In this document: positions 12,627-12,974 of the stretch, in pieces
How the letters are laid out: the number at the start of each line of letters is the position of its first letter
Numbering within the stretch: position 1 is the first letter of the stretch
Origin: Candidatus Woesearchaeota archaeon
GTDB taxonomy: Archaea; Nanobdellota; Nanobdellia; Woesearchaeales; JAUUYB01
Direction of reading: 5' to 3'
Length of the DNA: 12,974 nucleotides
NCBI GenBank assembly: GCA_030590605.1
Contig: JAUUYB010000016.1
Location: 1-12,974 of the forward strand
Program-made: the position numbers and the translations under genes
The notes under the pieces: generated by a model
What the model saw: only the letters and a program-made list of their open reading frames with translations
The model's database searches: none
What the model was told of the DNA's origin: nothing

Positions 12627-12974
12627 ATGAAAAAACTGATAATTATCGATTTCAATAGGACATTATTTGACCCGGATACCTCCAGGCTATTCGAAGATGC
12701 ATTGGATTTTCTCGAAGTTTACAGTGATTCCCATATTCTTGCTTTGATCGGCAAAGGAGACGAAAAGAGAATCAAACTGATCGATAGATTAGGCATAAGG
12801 AAATATTTCAGGCATATCAGGATTACAGAAGAAAAAAAGGCGGCGGATTTTCGTGAATGCTTGAGCAGATTTCAGGTAGATAACAAAGATGCGTGGTCAA
12901 TCGGTGATCGGGTCAGGAAAGAGATTGCGCTCTCAAACCAGATAGGGATGAATACGATATGGTTGAAAAAGGGG
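12627..12974 (+). CDS. HAD-superfamily hydrolase-like protein (3' end beyond window)
   Basis: 116 codons are open to the window edge, so the C-terminus is missing. The N-terminus IIIDFNRTLFDPD (5-17) is HAD motif I with nucleophile D8; the second position that is normally Asp (DxD) is Asn (N10). A lysine in EEKKAADF (about 71-78) fits motif III, and WSIGDRVRKEIALS (about 90-103) fits motif IV, followed by the usual GMNTIWLKKG strand. There is little room for a large cap domain: the spacing from motif I to IV is about 85 residues, suggesting a capless or small-cap HAD phosphatase. Loss of the general-acid Asp may weaken hydrolysis. The start follows GGGT (12617-12620) by 6 nt, and TA-rich sequence at 12600-12610 provides a promoter. 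Confidence 0.75.
   Translation, partial: MKKLIIIDFNRTLFDPDTSRLFEDALDFLEVYSDSHILALIGKGDEKRIKLIDRLGIRKYFRHIRITEEKKAADFRECLSRFQVDNKDAWSIGDRVRKEIALSNQIGMNTIWLKKG

Overview
The window is archaeal. It carries the archaeal/eukaryotic cluster rps27e - aIF2-alpha - nop10. Most promoters look like archaeal TATA boxes with a purine-rich BRE, and many lie about 27 nt upstream of the start codon, which predicts leaderless mRNAs. Small secreted or membrane proteins of a style common in DPANN archaea (Woesearchaeota/Pacearchaeota-like) suggest that group, but the lineage is an inference.

Layout. 1-201: C-terminal tail of an unrecognised gene. 211-1716: a stand-alone response-regulator receiver (-) divergent from a GGDEF (diguanylate cyclase-type) protein (+). 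1772-5269, minus strand: a two-helix potassium-channel-like protein with an RCK domain, a 540-residue envelope protein, and a Tat-signal protein of unknown role. 5343-6101: a LarE-family (PP-loop) protein that has lost its signature residues. 6102-7046: a DUF2283 / DUF4258-like pair interrupted and bracketed by structured repeats. 7251-8388: the rps27e - aIF2-alpha - nop10 operon. 8479-9946: a small secreted protein, a membrane protein, and an XTP/dITP pyrophosphatase (rdgB) that overlaps the membrane gene. 9943-10101: a third structured repeat between convergent genes. 10098-10403: a small protein whose pattern suggests a ribosome hibernation factor. 10590-12049: lemA-htpX. 12122-12553: an Lrp/AsnC-type regulator. 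12627-end: a HAD-type protein cut by the window edge.

The most unusual feature is a family of about 160-176 bp repeats present three times in the same orientation (6499-6674, 6881-7046, 9943-10101). Each has the architecture ATAA - long hairpin arm 1 - exactly two bases GA - long hairpin arm 2. The arm sequences differ between copies, but the pairing is kept by compensatory changes, so the fold appears to be what is conserved. Two copies flank a truncated DUF4258-like gene with no gap on either side, and the end of one copy supplies an in-frame N-terminus to it. Ends of the repeats also provide the stop codons of rdgB, of the hibernation-factor-like gene and of the DUF4258-like gene. No transposase is present in the window, so any mobility would need help in trans. 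No tRNA, rRNA, CRISPR array or insertion-sequence transposase was found, and there is no gene-free stretch longer than about 230 bases.
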